A stretch of DNA of 36,619 nt, from assembly GCA_022824005.1 (NCBI GenBank), contig JAJEBG010000048.1, positions 1 through 36,619 of the forward strand. The letters run 5' to 3'. Numbering within the stretch: the stretch's first letter is position 1; each line of letters starts with the position of its first letter. Under the pieces are notes generated by a model that ran no database searches, was not told the DNA's origin, and saw nothing but the letters and a program-made list of their open reading frames with translations. The translations under genes were made by a program, and so were the position numbers. Source of the stretch: Paracoccaceae bacterium. Its GTDB lineage: Bacteria > Pseudomonadota > Alphaproteobacteria > Rhodobacterales > Rhodobacteraceae. Shown here in pieces: positions 15,410-25,879 of this stretch.

Positions 15410-18400
15410 ATGTCTGAGAAATTAAACTATGATCAACAACGAGATCCGTTTGAAGGGCGGCAGGCACGTATCGCAAAGCTGATTCAGATTTTTGAGCAGC
15501 GAATCGTCATTTTGGACGGCCCGATGGGTACCATGATTCAGACTCACAAACTTGATGAAATGGCCTATCGAGGCGAGATTTTTGCCGATCACAAATGTCC
15601 TCAAAAAGGAAATAACGATCTCCTGAATTTGAGCCGACCAAGTGTCATTGAGGGCATCCATCGCGCCTATCTTGAGGCCGGTGCCGACATGATAGAAACC
15701 AACACCTTTAACTCAACATCAATCTCGATGGCCGATTATGCGATGGAGGATCAGGTTCACGAGTTGAATTTTCAGGGCGCACAAATCGCCCGACGGACGG
15801 CCGACGCGTTGACGGAGCTCACACCTCAACAACCGCGCTTTGTGGCCGGCGTCCTCGGCCCCACCAACCGCACCGCCTCAATATCCCCCGACGTCAATGA
15901 TCCAGGATATCGATCTGTCAGCTTTGATCAATTGGTCGAAGCTTATCTTGAGGCGATTGATGGCCTGCTAAAGGGCGGCGCGGATATCCTCGTCATTGAA
16001 ACCATCTTTGACACGCTGAATGCCAAAGCAGCGATTTTTGCCATACAAACCTACTTCGATGAGCATGGTTTCCGAGTTCCAATATGGATTTCGGGCACCA
16101 TAACAGATGTATCGGGACGGACCCTGACAGGCCAGACCACGGAGGCGTTTTGGAACTCTATCTGTCATGCCGATCCGTTCATTGTTGGACTCAATTGTGC
16201 CCTCGGCGCGAGTGAATTGCGGCCCTATATCGCAGAACTCTCTCGGGTGGCTCCTTGCCACATCAGTTGTCACCCTAATGCCGGTCTTCCCAATGCTTTT
16301 GGTTGCTACGACCAAAAGCCAAAAGAGATGGTTCGGCATCTTAAGGACTTTGCACATAATGGATTTCTCAACTTAATCGGTGGCTGCTGTGGGGCGACGC
16401 CTGAACATATTAAGCTGATGGCCGAGACGCTGAAGGGAATGCCACCACGGAGCCAGCCAAACATTGAGAAAAATTGTCGACTTTCTGGCTTAGAACCTCT
16501 GAATATTGGCCCCGATACACTTTTCGTCAATGTCGGCGAGCGGACCAATGTGACGGGGTCGGCCAAATTTGCCAAACTGATCAGAGAGGACGATTACGAC
16601 ACGGCGCTTGATATTGCCCGACAACAAGTCAAGAACGGCGCTCAGATGATCGACGTGAATATGGACGAAGGTCTTCTCGACTCAGAAAGAGCCATGGTGC
16701 GTTTTCTCAATCTGGTGGCCTCAGAACCCGACATCAGTCGGGTTCCGGTGGTGATCGACTCATCAAAATGGTCAGTGATTGAGGCCGGCCTCAAATGTGT
16801 TCAGGGCAAGCCGGTGGTGAACTCAATCAGTCTCAAGGAAGGCGAAGAGACGTTTCTTCAGCAAGCCAAACTGGCGCGAAAATATGGCGCGGCGGTTATC
16901 GTCATGGCTTTTGATGAGCGAGGCCAAGCGGACGTGGTTGAACGCAAGATCGAGATTTGTACCCGTTCTTACAAACTGCTGGTCGAGCAGGCAGGTTTTC
17001 CACCCGAGGATATCATCTTTGATCCCAACATTTTTGCCGTGGCGACGGGAATCGAAGAGCATAACGGCTATGGGCTCGACTTCATTTCCGCCACCCGCCG
17101 TCTCAAAGAACACTTGCCCCACGCAATGATCTCCGGAGGGGTCAGCAATGTCTCTTTCTCATTTCGTGGAAACAATGCCGTCCGTGAAGCGATGCATTCA
17201 GTCTTTCTCTATCACGCCATCAATGCGGGAATGGATATGGGAATTGTCAATGCCGGCCAGCTGGCGGTCTATGCCGATATTCCAGAGGAATTCCGCGTCT
17301 TGGTAGAGGATGTCATCCTCAACCGAAGGCCGGATGCCACAGAAAATCTTCTGGAGTCGGCGCACAGTTTCAAAACCCAAGCGAGGTCTCTCGCGGAAGA
17401 TTTAAGTTGGCGTAATAGGTCAGCCAAAGAGAGATTAAGCCATGCTCTGGTCAATGGAATCACCGATTATATCATTGATGACACTGAGGAGGCTCGCCTT
17501 GAGGCGGAACGGCCTTTGCATGTGATTGAAGGCCCCTTGATGGACGGAATGAATGTTGTCGGTGATCTTTTTGGATCTGGAAAAATGTTTCTCCCTCAAG
17601 TGGTGAAATCGGCGCGGGTCATGAAGCAGGCTGTTGCCCATCTTGTGCCATTTATTGAAGACGAACCGGGGGAAGGGGCCTCATCATCGAAGGGAAAGAT
17701 CGTGATGGCCACGGTCAAGGGTGATGTGCACGATATTGGAAAAAACATCGTCGGCGTGGTGCTTCAGTGCAATAATTTTGAGGTCGAAGATCTCGGTGTC
17801 ATGGTGCCGGCTGAGAAAATTATTGCCACCGCGCAAGAGATCGGCGCTGACATGATTGGCCTTTCCGGCTTGATCACGCCATCGCTCGATGAAATGGTCA
17901 ATGTCGCCACCGAGTTAGAGCGATTGGGACTCGATTTACCCCTTCTGATTGGCGGCGCGACGACTTCCAAAACGCACACCGCCGTCAAGATTGAACCGGT
18001 ATTCTCGGGACCCACGATACATGTCACAGATGCATCACGAGCCGTCGGAATCGCCGGACGATTGATCTCTGATAGGCACCGTGGTGAATTGGCGACGGAG
18101 ACTCGTAATGAATACGCCAAAATCCGAAAGGCCCGCAACCAAGGCCGCTCTAAACCAAGAGGTATCTCCATCTTGGATGCCCGAGACAATAAATTTTTGC
18201 CTGATTGGTCGAAAGCTGAGACGACAAGACCGAGCTTTCTAGGAACGCGTTGTTTCGAAAACTATCCGCTGAAACTGCTCCTCAATCGGATTGATTGGAC
18301 ACCGTTTTTTCAGACATGGGAGTTGCACGGCACCTATCCAGCCATTTTAGATGATGAGCGGGTTGGCGAGGCGGCACGCCCTCTCTTTGAAAATGCCCAG

Positions 18401-19183
18401 AAGATGTTGCAACAAATTGTTGACGAAAAATGGCTGCAGGCCAAAGCCGTTATCGGTTTTTGGCCAGCCAACTCCGTCGAGCATGAAGATATTGAACTCT
18501 ACACCGATGACAAAAGGGCATCGCCTCGCGTCCGATTGCACATGCTTCGACAACAAAACCGCAAGTCTGGGCGACGTCCTCATTTTTCTTTGTCAGATTT
18601 TGTGGCACCCAAAGAGAGCAAAATTGCCGATTATATTGGCGGCTTCGCTGTCACCGCAGGCATCGGCATTGAGACTCATATCAGCACATTTGAAAAGGAC
18701 AACGATGATTACAGTTCCATTATGCTCAAATCTCTCGCCGACCGTTTGGCCGAGGCCTTTGCCGAACATATGCATGAACGGGTTCGCAAGGAATTCTGGG
18801 GATACGCCAAGGATGAGACGTTTGATAATGAAGAACTTATCAAAGAGGCTTATCGCGGCATTCGCCCGGCGCCGGGTTATCCCGCCTGTCCCGACCATAC
18901 TGAGAAAGCCACACTATTTGCGCTTCTCGATGCACCACGCGCCACCGGCATTGAACTCACTGACAGTTTCGCCATGATGCCAGCGGCTTCCGTGAGTGGT
19001 TTTTACTTCGCCCATCAGGATGCACAATATTTTGGCGTGGGAAAGATTGGCCGCGATCAAGTGAAAGATTATGCCCGCCGCAAAGACTTACCGCTGACCG
19101 AGGCTGAAAAATGGCTCTCGCCGGTGCTGAATTACGAGCCTCAAGAGAGTGGCGAGCAACCGCCGACATCGGCCGCTATGTGA
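15410..19183 (+). CDS. metH: Cobalamin-dependent methionine synthase, full length
   Basis: 1257 residues from ATG 15410, preferred over an upstream TTG at 15368 that would run into metF; GAGG ends 3 nt before the ATG. All four modules are in one chain. The homocysteine domain has [30 protein letters not shown] and the Zn cysteines in GLNCALG and [11 protein letters not shown]. The pterin domain has [29 protein letters not shown] and VIDSSKW. The B12 cap and Rossmann domains have [33 protein letters not shown] with the cobalt-ligand His, and GLSGLITPS. The SAM reactivation domain has [17 protein letters not shown]. The enzyme transfers the methyl group from 5-methyl-THF to homocysteine via methylcobalamin. 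No cobalamin riboswitch was found in front of it; control seems to come from the operon promoter upstream of the ArsR fusion. Confidence 0.98.
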   Translation: MSEKLNYDQQRDPFEGRQARIAKLIQIFEQRIVILDGPMGTMIQTHKLDEMAYRGEIFADHKCPQKGNNDLLNLSRPSVIEGIHRAYLEAGADMIETNTFNSTSISMADYAMEDQVHELNFQGAQIARRTADALTELTPQQPRFVAGVLGPTNRTASISPDVNDPGYRSVSFDQLVEAYLEAIDGLLKGGADILVIETIFDTLNAKAAIFAIQTYFDEHGFRVPIWISGTITDVSGRTLTGQTTEAFWNSICHADPFIVGLNCALGASELRPYIAELSRVAPCHISCHPNAGLPNAFGCYDQKPKEMVRHLKDFAHNGFLNLIGGCCGATPEHIKLMAETLKGMPPRSQPNIEKNCRLSGLEPLNIGPDTLFVNVGERTNVTGSAKFAKLIREDDYDTALDIARQQVKNGAQMIDVNMDEGLLDSERAMVRFLNLVASEPDISRVPVVIDSSKWSVIEAGLKCVQGKPVVNSISLKEGEETFLQQAKLARKYGAAVIVMAFDERGQADVVERKIEICTRSYKLLVEQAGFPPEDIIFDPNIFAVATGIEEHNGYGLDFISATRRLKEHLPHAMISGGVSNVSFSFRGNNAVREAMHSVFLYHAINAGMDMGIVNAGQLAVYADIPEEFRVLVEDVILNRRPDATENLLESAHSFKTQARSLAEDLSWRNRSAKERLSHALVNGITDYIIDDTEEARLEAERPLHVIEGPLMDGMNVVGDLFGSGKMFLPQVVKSARVMKQAVAHLVPFIEDEPGEGASSSKGKIVMATVKGDVHDIGKNIVGVVLQCNNFEVEDLGVMVPAEKIIATAQEIGADMIGLSGLITPSLDEMVNVATELERLGLDLPLLIGGATTSKTHTAVKIEPVFSGPTIHVTDASRAVGIAGRLISDRHRGELATETRNEYAKIRKARNQGRSKPRGISILDARDNKFLPDWSKAETTRPSFLGTRCFENYPLKLLLNRIDWTPFFQTWELHGTYPAILDDERVGEAARPLFENAQKMLQQIVDEKWLQAKAVIGFWPANSVEHEDIELYTDDKRASPRVRLHMLRQQNRKSGRRPHFSLSDFVAPKESKIADYIGGFAVTAGIGIETHISTFEKDNDDYSSIMLKSLADRLAEAFAEHMHERVRKEFWGYAKDETFDNEELIKEAYRGIRPAPGYPACPDHTEKATLFALLDAPRATGIELTDSFAMMPAASVSGFYFAHQDAQYFGVGKIGRDQVKDYARRKDLPLTEAEKWLSPVLNYEPQESGEQPPTSAAM

Positions 19184-19277
19184 GGGACTAAATGTGGCGA
19201 GCGCCAAGAGGTGTAAGAGGGCCCTATTGAAAAATTTGTCCGATTACTGATAGGGGGAAATCTCCAACTATAATGGT

Positions 19278-20120
19278 TTGCACCAATTTGAAATTTGGGT
19301 TCCAATCTTGACTTCAAACAATCAATCTTTCGAAGACACGCTCAAAAATTGTTTGATTACGCTGGCCAACAGCGCTGGCGATTTGGCGTTGCGATATCAA
19401 CAAGAGGGAAAAATTGAGGCCGAGTGGAAATCGGATGGCACCCCTGTGACCGATGCCGATAAAGAGGCTGACCGAATCATCAAGCAGGGGCTCGAATCCA
19501 ATTTTCCTGATATTCCCGTGATCAGTGAAGAAACGTCAGAGATATTAACACCGGCGGGCGACCAAGAATGGCGAAAATGTTTCATCGTCGACCCCATTGA
19601 TGGCACCTCGGGATATCTCTCTGGTAAAGACGAATACACCATCAATATTGCCTTTGTAGAGAAGGGTTTGCCAAAAGCGGGTGTGATCTTCGCGCCCGCC
19701 CTGAAGCGGTTGTTTCTCACCGTGCGTTCAGGGGAGTTGATTGAACTTGACGATGGTCAAACCAAATTCCACACGGTGACGCCGCGGCAAGAGGGACTCC
19801 CTCGAGCGGTCGCCTCCCGATCCCGTCACAGCCAAAAGCAGATCAGTGACTATCTGGCCAAAATGGGCATTGATCACCACCAAACCATGTCGTCATCACT
19901 AAAATTCGGCCTTCTAGCCGTCGGTAAATTTGACCTCTACCCGCGCTTTGGCCCCACAATGGAATGGGACACCGCCGCGGGCCATGCGATCTTACAAAGT
20001 GTCGGAGGGGATGTGTTCGAAATGGGCACGGGCCAACCGCTGAGATATGGAAAGCCAAGTTTGCAAAATCCGAACTTTGTGGCCAAGGTTCAAGGGGTCA
20101 AACTTTGGGGACACGTTTAG
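19278..20120 (+). CDS. cysQ: 3'(2'),5'-bisphosphate nucleotidase (PAP phosphatase)
   Basis: About 270-280 residues of the inositol monophosphatase-like fold. Metal-binding motifs are DGTPVTDADKEAD, PVISEETSE, FIVDPIDGTSGYLSG (DPxDGT) and, near the C-terminus, TMEWDTAAGHAIL (WDxAAG). The substrate is 3'-phosphoadenosine 5'-phosphate, the by-product of PAPS use in sulfate assimilation; CysQ is preferred over SuhB because of the SEE/DPIDGTxxY pattern and the short C-terminus. The start is uncertain: TTG 19278 opens the frame, TTG 19308 (reading LTSNNQSF) is also possible, and neither has a good SD. It lies 94 nt after metH and its TAG is followed immediately by the kdsB ATG, so the two are co-transcribed. 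Confidence 0.9.
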   Translation: MHQFEIWVPILTSNNQSFEDTLKNCLITLANSAGDLALRYQQEGKIEAEWKSDGTPVTDADKEADRIIKQGLESNFPDIPVISEETSEILTPAGDQEWRKCFIVDPIDGTSGYLSGKDEYTINIAFVEKGLPKAGVIFAPALKRLFLTVRSGELIELDDGQTKFHTVTPRQEGLPRAVASRSRHSQKQISDYLAKMGIDHHQTMSSSLKFGLLAVGKFDLYPRFGPTMEWDTAAGHAILQSVGGDVFEMGTGQPLRYGKPSLQNPNFVAKVQGVKLWGHV

Positions 20121-20924
20121 ATGTCCGTATTAGGTGTCATACCGGCACGTTTCGCTTCGTCTAGATTTCATGGCAAACCGCTGGAATTGATCCGCGGATG
20201 CACGGGCATTCAGAAATCACTGGTGCAGCGCACTTGGGAGACGGTCTCGAAAGCCAAACGAATTGATCGACTTGTGGTCGCGACGGATGATTTGCGTATC
20301 CAAAGAGAGGTCGAGTCCTTTGGCGGCGAAACCGTTATGACCTCTTCGGCCTGTGGCAATGGGACCGAACGTTGCGCGGAAACGATGGATTATTTTGGTG
20401 ACGAATTTGAATGGGTTGTGAATGTTCAGGGAGATGCGCTTTTGACGCCGCCTTGGTTTGTTGACGAGTTGGTTGTCGCGATGGAAAGGCAGAATAACAT
20501 AAGTGTGGCGACTCCTGTGATCCGTTGCGACCAAGTCACTTTGGAGAGGTTGAGACAAGACAATCAAAATGGTTTGGTCGGGGCGACGACTGTCGTTTTT
20601 GGCACCGAGGGGCAGGCGTTGTATTTTTCCAAACAAATCATCCCTTGGAAAAATGATAACCAATCTTTGGATGAACTCTATTTTCCTGTCTATCATCATG
20701 TGGGCGTCTACATTTATTCAGCCGAAGCCCTCCGATTTTATCTCAGTTGCCGACCCTCGCCTCTTGAGCAACAAGAAGGACTGGAGCAACTTCGATTCCT
20801 TGAGAATGGTGAACCGATTCTGTGCGTTGAAGTGGAGGCAGAAGGACACGATTTCTGGGAGGTCAACAATCCCGAAGATATCGCGAGAGTTGAGGCGAGT
20901 CTTTGTGCCGGGGAAATCGAGTGA
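20121..20924 (+). CDS. kdsB: 3-deoxy-manno-octulosonate cytidylyltransferase (CMP-Kdo synthetase)
   Basis: 267 residues. It activates Kdo with CTP for lipopolysaccharide inner-core synthesis in the cytoplasm. Motifs: VIPARFASSRFHGKPL at the N-terminus (nucleotide-binding loop), RLVVATDDLRI, GNGTERCAE, WVVNVQGDALL (a slightly divergent form of VNxQGDxP, with Ala-Leu in place of the usual Glu-Pro), VYHHVGVYIYSAEALRFY, SPLEQQEGLEQLRFLENG and the C-terminal VNNPEDIARVE. The ATG directly follows the cysQ stop codon with no gap, implying translational coupling. It shows that the organism makes a Kdo-containing outer membrane. The QGDAL variation is worth noting but occurs in the right place for the family. 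Confidence 0.93.
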   Translation: MSVLGVIPARFASSRFHGKPLELIRGCTGIQKSLVQRTWETVSKAKRIDRLVVATDDLRIQREVESFGGETVMTSSACGNGTERCAETMDYFGDEFEWVVNVQGDALLTPPWFVDELVVAMERQNNISVATPVIRCDQVTLERLRQDNQNGLVGATTVVFGTEGQALYFSKQIIPWKNDNQSLDELYFPVYHHVGVYIYSAEALRFYLSCRPSPLEQQEGLEQLRFLENGEPILCVEVEAEGHDFWEVNNPEDIARVEASLCAGEIE

Positions 20925-21006
20925 CACGCGCTCTTCCACCACAAATGAGGTGAGAGTCAAATAAAACTGTCGAAGTTCTTCACTATCATCGTCTCTAGAC
21001 GAGAGA

Positions 21007-23274
21007 ATGCGGCGGCGAACACCATTCTTTATTTTCTTTCTTTGCGTCAGTACGGCGTTCATTGCCGACCCCGGCGAAGCGCAGATATTTGATTCTCTAG
21101 ACTTTAGCCAAAGTGTTTTTGAATTCTTTGCCTCTGAATTTGGCGATATTCGAAGCGCCGCGCTGTTCAATCAGATTTTGGGCCCGCTCTATCCTTCGGC
21201 GAATGGTGGGCGCGCGGGGGCCACACCATTCTCGCTGTTGATTGGGCTTGTCAATCTCATATTCTTGGCCATCGGGGGATGGCTTTTCGCCTACAATCTG
21301 ACCGCTGGCTTGCTGCAATCAGCTCATGAGGGGGCATTCTTGGGGAGGCGGTGGTCATCTTTGTGGGCCCCGTTGCGCGTCTTGTTCGCCGTCGCCTTGC
21401 TGATTCCGGCTCCCGGACTTGGGGGATACAATGTGATTCAAGGGGGTGTCGCTTGGTTGACCAAAGGGGCCACGCTCATGGCTAGTGAGTTATGGTCTAA
21501 AGGGTCGGAAATTGTGCTTGCGGGAGAGATACCTCTTACCGGCGCCTCACCACGCCTTGACAACGAACTCTTTGGAGCCATTTACCGCAACCAACTTTGT
21601 CTGTGGCTGGCCAATCATCAGTTTGCCCTCGCGGACAGTCCGATGCGCGTACAATTTTCACCTCAAAAAACGTCACCTTTGACCATCATGTCGTCCGTCG
21701 ATGGCCGCCGCGAGTCAATATGTGGCTCTTACCGGTTGCCGGCAACACCGGCCTACATCTCAAAACTTGAGTCGAGCATGGCACCGGCCATCGAGAGCCA
21801 ATTTCGTGCCATGCATGCTGATATTCTGCAAAATCTCATTGCCAAAGCCGATGCGATTGTCGCCAAACAATGGCCGTTTCTCATCTCCAAACAAGGTGAA
21901 TTGCCCGCCATTAGTGAAGATATTTGGAACGCCTTCCAAACTGCTAATCAGAGCCTAGTCGTGGGGAGTGAGGCCTTAATGTCGTCGGTGTCGGCCATGG
22001 TGAATGAGTCCAATCAAGCCCGTCAACGAATTATAGAAAAAATTTCTCATACGGGCTGTGGAGTCCATTCATCTTCCCTTTCCCATCCGACCGCTTGTGG
22101 AGGTACAGGTTGGATCGGGGCCGGCAATTGGCATATGACAATGGCGCGTCTCAACTCCGAGTTGATGGGACTTTTGAATGCGCGCTCGCAGGCCGAGGAG
22201 TCGCATTATCTGAACGATGGTTTCGCGCAATTCAACACTCAAGTGGTTCGCTCAGCCAATCCATTGGGTCGGTTGAGTCAGATGTTTGTGGGGACCGATT
22301 ACAACAAGTTTTTGCACATTGATGAGGCGGCAAGAATTTGGCAAGACGCGACACGACAATTCGACCGCGCCGCCATTCGCCTCGGTGCCACCAGTCGGCC
22401 TGTTTCAGGTCAATTTTTCCACGACGAACAGCCGGTTGTGGGCCGAACGGGATGGCTGGGAAAAATCTGGCAGATTGGCTTTGCAGACGCCATCGGCTCA
22501 ATGGTGACGGTTTTGTCACCGGGTCAGTGGGCGGATGATCCCATTGTCGGTGTGGTGCGGATGGGCAACTGGTATCTTGATGTCGCGGGAGCGTTGATTT
22601 TTGGCGGCGCAGCGACCTCCATTTTGAGCGGCGGATTTGGCACCGCGGTGATATTCATGGTCGCCGCACCGCTGACAGCGATTGGTGTCACGCAGTCCTT
22701 CATTCTCCCGGCCTTGCCATTCATATTCTGGATTCTTGCGGTCGCCAGCTATTTTCTTCTCGTCATTGAGGCGGTGGTTGCGGCGAGCCTTTGGGCGGTG
22801 GCCCATATGCGTCTAGACGGAGAGGGAATTTCGGGCGAAGCCGGCCGTTACGGCTGGTTAATGCTATTGGCCTTGACCATGACACCCTCGCTCATGATCC
22901 TCGGGTATTTGGCCGCAATGGTTCTGTTCAGAGTCACGGCCCAGCTCTTCGATGCCGGCATGTTTTATGCGATGTCGGCCCTCGCCCATGCGTCCCCCCT
23001 CGTGGCGATTTTTGGGATTATGGCTTCGGGTTTTATCATTATCTTCGCCTATACTGTCCTTATGGAACGCAGTTTTTCACTGATCTCATCCTTTCCTGGC
23101 CGCGTGCTGCGTTGGATAGGAGGTGATATCCAATTGTCTGACTCGGTCAGCGAAGGACGTTTTCAAAGTGGATTGAGAGGGGCCGGGTCCGCTTTTGGGA
23201 GTGGGGCAACCGCCGCTGGGCGGCTATCGGTGCAAGGCACAAGAGCGATGAGAGCGGGGCAACTCAAACAGTGA
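21007..23274 (+). CDS. DotA/TraY-family polytopic membrane protein (orphan)
   Basis: 755 residues with an N-terminal signal peptide (RRRTPFFIFFLCVSTAFIA, probable cleavage after GEA). The first third has hydrophobic segments around SLLIGLVNLIFLAIGGWLF and LRVLFAVALLIPAPGLGG; then a large extracytoplasmic portion of about 350 residues, and at least five more membrane spans in the last third (for example near GALIFGGAATSIL, LPALPFIFWILAVASYFLL, LMLLALTMTPSLMILGYL and ASGFIIIFAYTVL). This layout, and the LxAxHEGAFLGRRWSSLWAPLR-like segment near residues 100-120, are typical of DotA (Legionella Dot/Icm) and TraY (IncI conjugation). It starts at ATG 21007 with GAGAGA just upstream. No other Dot/Icm or conjugation gene is in the window. 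Its role here is unknown; a stand-alone envelope function is possible. Confidence 0.82.
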   Translation: MRRRTPFFIFFLCVSTAFIADPGEAQIFDSLDFSQSVFEFFASEFGDIRSAALFNQILGPLYPSANGGRAGATPFSLLIGLVNLIFLAIGGWLFAYNLTAGLLQSAHEGAFLGRRWSSLWAPLRVLFAVALLIPAPGLGGYNVIQGGVAWLTKGATLMASELWSKGSEIVLAGEIPLTGASPRLDNELFGAIYRNQLCLWLANHQFALADSPMRVQFSPQKTSPLTIMSSVDGRRESICGSYRLPATPAYISKLESSMAPAIESQFRAMHADILQNLIAKADAIVAKQWPFLISKQGELPAISEDIWNAFQTANQSLVVGSEALMSSVSAMVNESNQARQRIIEKISHTGCGVHSSSLSHPTACGGTGWIGAGNWHMTMARLNSELMGLLNARSQAEESHYLNDGFAQFNTQVVRSANPLGRLSQMFVGTDYNKFLHIDEAARIWQDATRQFDRAAIRLGATSRPVSGQFFHDEQPVVGRTGWLGKIWQIGFADAIGSMVTVLSPGQWADDPIVGVVRMGNWYLDVAGALIFGGAATSILSGGFGTAVIFMVAAPLTAIGVTQSFILPALPFIFWILAVASYFLLVIEAVVAASLWAVAHMRLDGEGISGEAGRYGWLMLLALTMTPSLMILGYLAAMVLFRVTAQLFDAGMFYAMSALAHASPLVAIFGIMASGFIIIFAYTVLMERSFSLISSFPGRVLRWIGGDIQLSDSVSEGRFQSGLRGAGSAFGSGATAAGRLSVQGTRAMRAGQLKQ

Positions 23275-23307
23275 CATCGACGTGACCTTACGAAACCTTA
23301 TTGGCGT

Positions 23308-24357
23308 TTACATCACAATTTGTGTCTTCAAGTCATCAGGCCGGTCGGCAAATGTGTCAAAAGCCGTTTGGATATCATCGAGAGGGAATTCTGCGCCCGT
23401 GAAGGGAGAGGTCTTGATACGATGGTGTGTGAGTAAGGTTAAAGCGTCATGCATATCTTCACCTATACCCGCAACCGATCCTTTGATGGAGTTTTCCTGA
23501 AGGATCATTTGCACGATATTGATATCGATTTCATCGTCTGGACCCGTCAAACCAAAAGCGGCGAGATGTCCCCCTTTTCGCATCACCTCAAGCGCTTCGG
23601 CGTATAAGGTTGAATCGCCGACGCATTCAATGACCATGTCCGTGCCCCGACCTTGCGTCGCGGTCAGCACAGCTTCTTTCAAGCGGTGTGGCGGGACAGC
23701 GATATCGGCTCCTGACTCCTTTGCCATCAACAGACGGCTTTGGTTTATGTCGGTGACGATGATGGGCGCAACGCCAATATTGCGTAGCAATTGGACATGC
23801 AGATTGCCGATCGGTCCGGCACCGATGACGGTCACGGATTGACCGAAAGTGACGCGAGATTTGCGGGCCGCGCGAACAACACAAGCGAGCGGCTCGGTCA
23901 GCGCGAGGATCTCAGAAGGCGTGTTCTCAGGTGCGGCAATCAGCAGGCGAGCGGGGACAGCAATATACTCGGCGAAGGCTCCATCAATGTTGATCCCCAT
24001 TTGTTGCATATCAGGACAATTCAGCACCTCATTGCGCCGACACCAATAACAGGTTGTGCAACCAATATTCATGTCGACAACAACCTGTTGACCGATTTCC
24101 CAGCCCTTGACATGTGGCCCCAATTCAGCAATCCGGCCGGTAAATTCATGGCCTGGAATCATCGGCAGAAACTCCGCCGCATATCTCCCATGAAAAATAT
24201 GAATATCGGTGCCGCAAATCCCCGTTCGGTCGATGCGGATAAGGGCTTCATCAAGGCGCGGTTGAGGCCGGTCAACCGCGCCAACTTTGAATTTCCCGGG
24301 CCGTTCAAGCACCGCGGCCCGCATAGCGGTCGTCATTTGGAAAGCCTCAATATTCAT
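23308..24357 (-). CDS. Zinc-dependent MDR alcohol/polyol dehydrogenase
   Basis: 349 residues (342 if ATG at MTTAMRAAV is the start). Medium-chain dehydrogenase fold with both zinc sites. Catalytic: Cys in TGICGTDIHIFHG and His-Glu in PGHEFTGRI. Structural: four cysteines in GCTTCYWCRRNEVLNC (CxxCxxCx7C). The Rossmann motif is VTVIGAGPIGNLHVQLL, followed by VTDINQSRL, whose Asp suggests NAD rather than NADP. It resembles the sorbitol/threonine/galactitol-1-P dehydrogenase group (TDH/SDH); the exact substrate cannot be read from the sequence. It is convergent with the DotA-like gene (33 nt apart) and divergent from the TRAP operon, so it may be involved in use of the transported compound (inference). 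Confidence 0.88.
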   Translation of the reverse strand: MNIEAFQMTTAMRAAVLERPGKFKVGAVDRPQPRLDEALIRIDRTGICGTDIHIFHGRYAAEFLPMIPGHEFTGRIAELGPHVKGWEIGQQVVVDMNIGCTTCYWCRRNEVLNCPDMQQMGINIDGAFAEYIAVPARLLIAAPENTPSEILALTEPLACVVRAARKSRVTFGQSVTVIGAGPIGNLHVQLLRNIGVAPIIVTDINQSRLLMAKESGADIAVPPHRLKEAVLTATQGRGTDMVIECVGDSTLYAEALEVMRKGGHLAAFGLTGPDDEIDINIVQMILQENSIKGSVAGIGEDMHDALTLLTHHRIKTSPFTGAEFPLDDIQTAFDTFADRPDDLKTQIVM

Positions 24358-24766
24358 TACACCGATTTGTCCGTCCCCACTTGAGAGGCGTGATCTCCTC
24401 TTGTCGGTCGCGATCGTACCATCTGGTTTGATTGGGATACGATCGTCTCAGATCACACTTTGTCCTGTTATCCGAAGAGTCGAATTGACGCAATTCATGC
24501 GGCCGGTTGTGATAGGAAAATCGTTGAGAGCTCATCTTGGGGGATAGGAGTAAAGGTGGCGTTTTTTCTCTCCAGACGGCCCAATGACGATTGGCTTTAT
24601 GCCTTTTAAGTTTGCGTGACACAGACTTTATTGTGGACGGGGGTCGGTCGGCAGTGGGAATGAAAAGCGCGACAATTCGATACCGGATTTTTTTTAATTT
24701 GATTCAATCTTAAATTATGTTAAGTTCTCCCAGATTTGTGTCAAACCGATCATTGGAGGAAAAACA
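24358..24766. other. Divergent control region between dehydrogenase and TRAP operon
   Basis: 409 nt without a gene. It holds a nested pair of perfect inverted repeats at 24390-24456 (listed separately) and an A+T-rich stretch around 24690-24725, where the promoter of the TRAP operon is expected, although I could not find a consensus -35/-10 pair. The DctP start has a strong SD, GGAGG, 7 nt upstream of ATG 24767. Confidence 0.45.
24390..24456. repeat. Nested inverted repeats in divergent promoter region
   Basis: Outer arms GTGATCT (24390-24396) and AGATCAC (24450-24456); inner arms CGATCGTA (24411-24418) and TACGATCG (24438-24445). Both pairs are perfect. The element lies 33-99 nt upstream of the dehydrogenase start codon and about 310 nt upstream of dctP. 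It may be a pair of operator half-sites or a folded leader of the dehydrogenase mRNA. Confidence 0.5.
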
Positions 24767-25867
24767 ATGACAAAAAATGTTAACCGTAGAAAGTTCCTTG
24801 GTGGTGCCGCCGTTGCAGCGACAGCTTCTGCGAGTGGTTTGGCGGCTCCAGCATTGGCCCAGTCGGGCATAACACTGAAATTGCAAGCGGCTTGGGGGGG
24901 TGGAATCTTCCTTGAAAATGCTCAGGCCTATGTTGACCGCGTCAACCAAATGGCCGGGGGCGCGTTGACGATTGAACTCCTGCCAGTCAATGCTGTTGTG
25001 AGGACGAGCCAAATGCAAGACGCGGTTCACCGTGGAATCTTGGATGCCTGCCATTATGTGCCGGCCTATTGGTATTCCAAATCGCCCACAGCTTCGCTGT
25101 TCGGAACAGGACCCTGTTTTGGTTGGTCAAGCCAAGAAGTTTTGGGCTGGGTCAATTACGGCGGCGGTCAGGAGTTGTTCGATGAGTTGATGGAAAATCT
25201 GCAACTCAACATCGTGTCATTTTTCAACAGTCCGATGCCGGCTCAACCTTTGGGTTGGTTCAAGGAGCAAATTACCGACGCAGCCCAAATGGATGGATTG
25301 AAATACCGAACCGTTGGACTAGCGGCGGATGTATTGTTGGAAATGGGCATGTCAGTTGTGCAATTGCCTGGCGGCGAAATCCAACCAGCCATGAAATCAG
25401 GGCTGATTGACGCGGCCGAGTTCAACAATCCAACATCGGACCGCGACTTTGGTATGCAGGATGTGTCGAAACACTATCATTTGGCTTCATTCCATCAAAG
25501 CCAAGAATTCTTTGAAGTGTCTTTCAATAAAGAGAAATATAATTCCCTGTCTCCAGAATTGCAGGCGATCATTCGCTATGCGTCAGAAGCGGAGAATTCC
25601 AATTTCTATTGGCACAACACCAAACGTTACGCAGAGGATTTGGTCACCCTCCGTGACAGTCAAGGTGTCAATGTGTATCGCACACCTGATTCAGTGATGA
25701 AGAAGCAACTTGAAGCTTGGGATGTCGTTGTCGACAGGATTGCTTCCGAAGATGCATTCTTTGCTCGGGTCATTGACAGCCAGAAGGCTTACGCCAAGGA
25801 AGTCATGAACTACCTGAATCTGAACCAGCCTGACTATCGGCTGGCCTATGAACACTACTTTGGTTGA
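24767..25867 (+). CDS. TRAP transporter substrate-binding protein, DctP family (TakP-like)
   Basis: 366 residues. The N-terminus carries a twin-arginine signal (NRRKFLGGAAVAA, cleavage after ALA), so export is probably through Tat. The mature protein reads LKLQAAWGGGIFLENA, VDRVNQMAGGALTIELLP, then LDACHYVPAYWYSKSP, LKYRTVGLAADVLLEMG and IDAAEFNNPTSDRDFG. These fit the mannitol/chloroaromatic branch containing Rhodobacter TakP, which binds 2-oxoacids with a cation; the Arg in KYRTVG is the usual carboxylate-binding residue. The SD GGAGG 7 nt before the ATG is the best in the window, consistent with high expression. A strong hairpin follows the stop codon. Substrate assignment to 2-oxoacids or related carboxylates is inference. 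Confidence 0.93.
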   Translation: MTKNVNRRKFLGGAAVAATASASGLAAPALAQSGITLKLQAAWGGGIFLENAQAYVDRVNQMAGGALTIELLPVNAVVRTSQMQDAVHRGILDACHYVPAYWYSKSPTASLFGTGPCFGWSSQEVLGWVNYGGGQELFDELMENLQLNIVSFFNSPMPAQPLGWFKEQITDAAQMDGLKYRTVGLAADVLLEMGMSVVQLPGGEIQPAMKSGLIDAAEFNNPTSDRDFGMQDVSKHYHLASFHQSQEFFEVSFNKEKYNSLSPELQAIIRYASEAENSNFYWHNTKRYAEDLVTLRDSQGVNVYRTPDSVMKKQLEAWDVVVDRIASEDAFFARVIDSQKAYAKEVMNYLNLNQPDYRLAYEHYFG

Positions 25868-25879
25868 TCAGTAGTTTAA

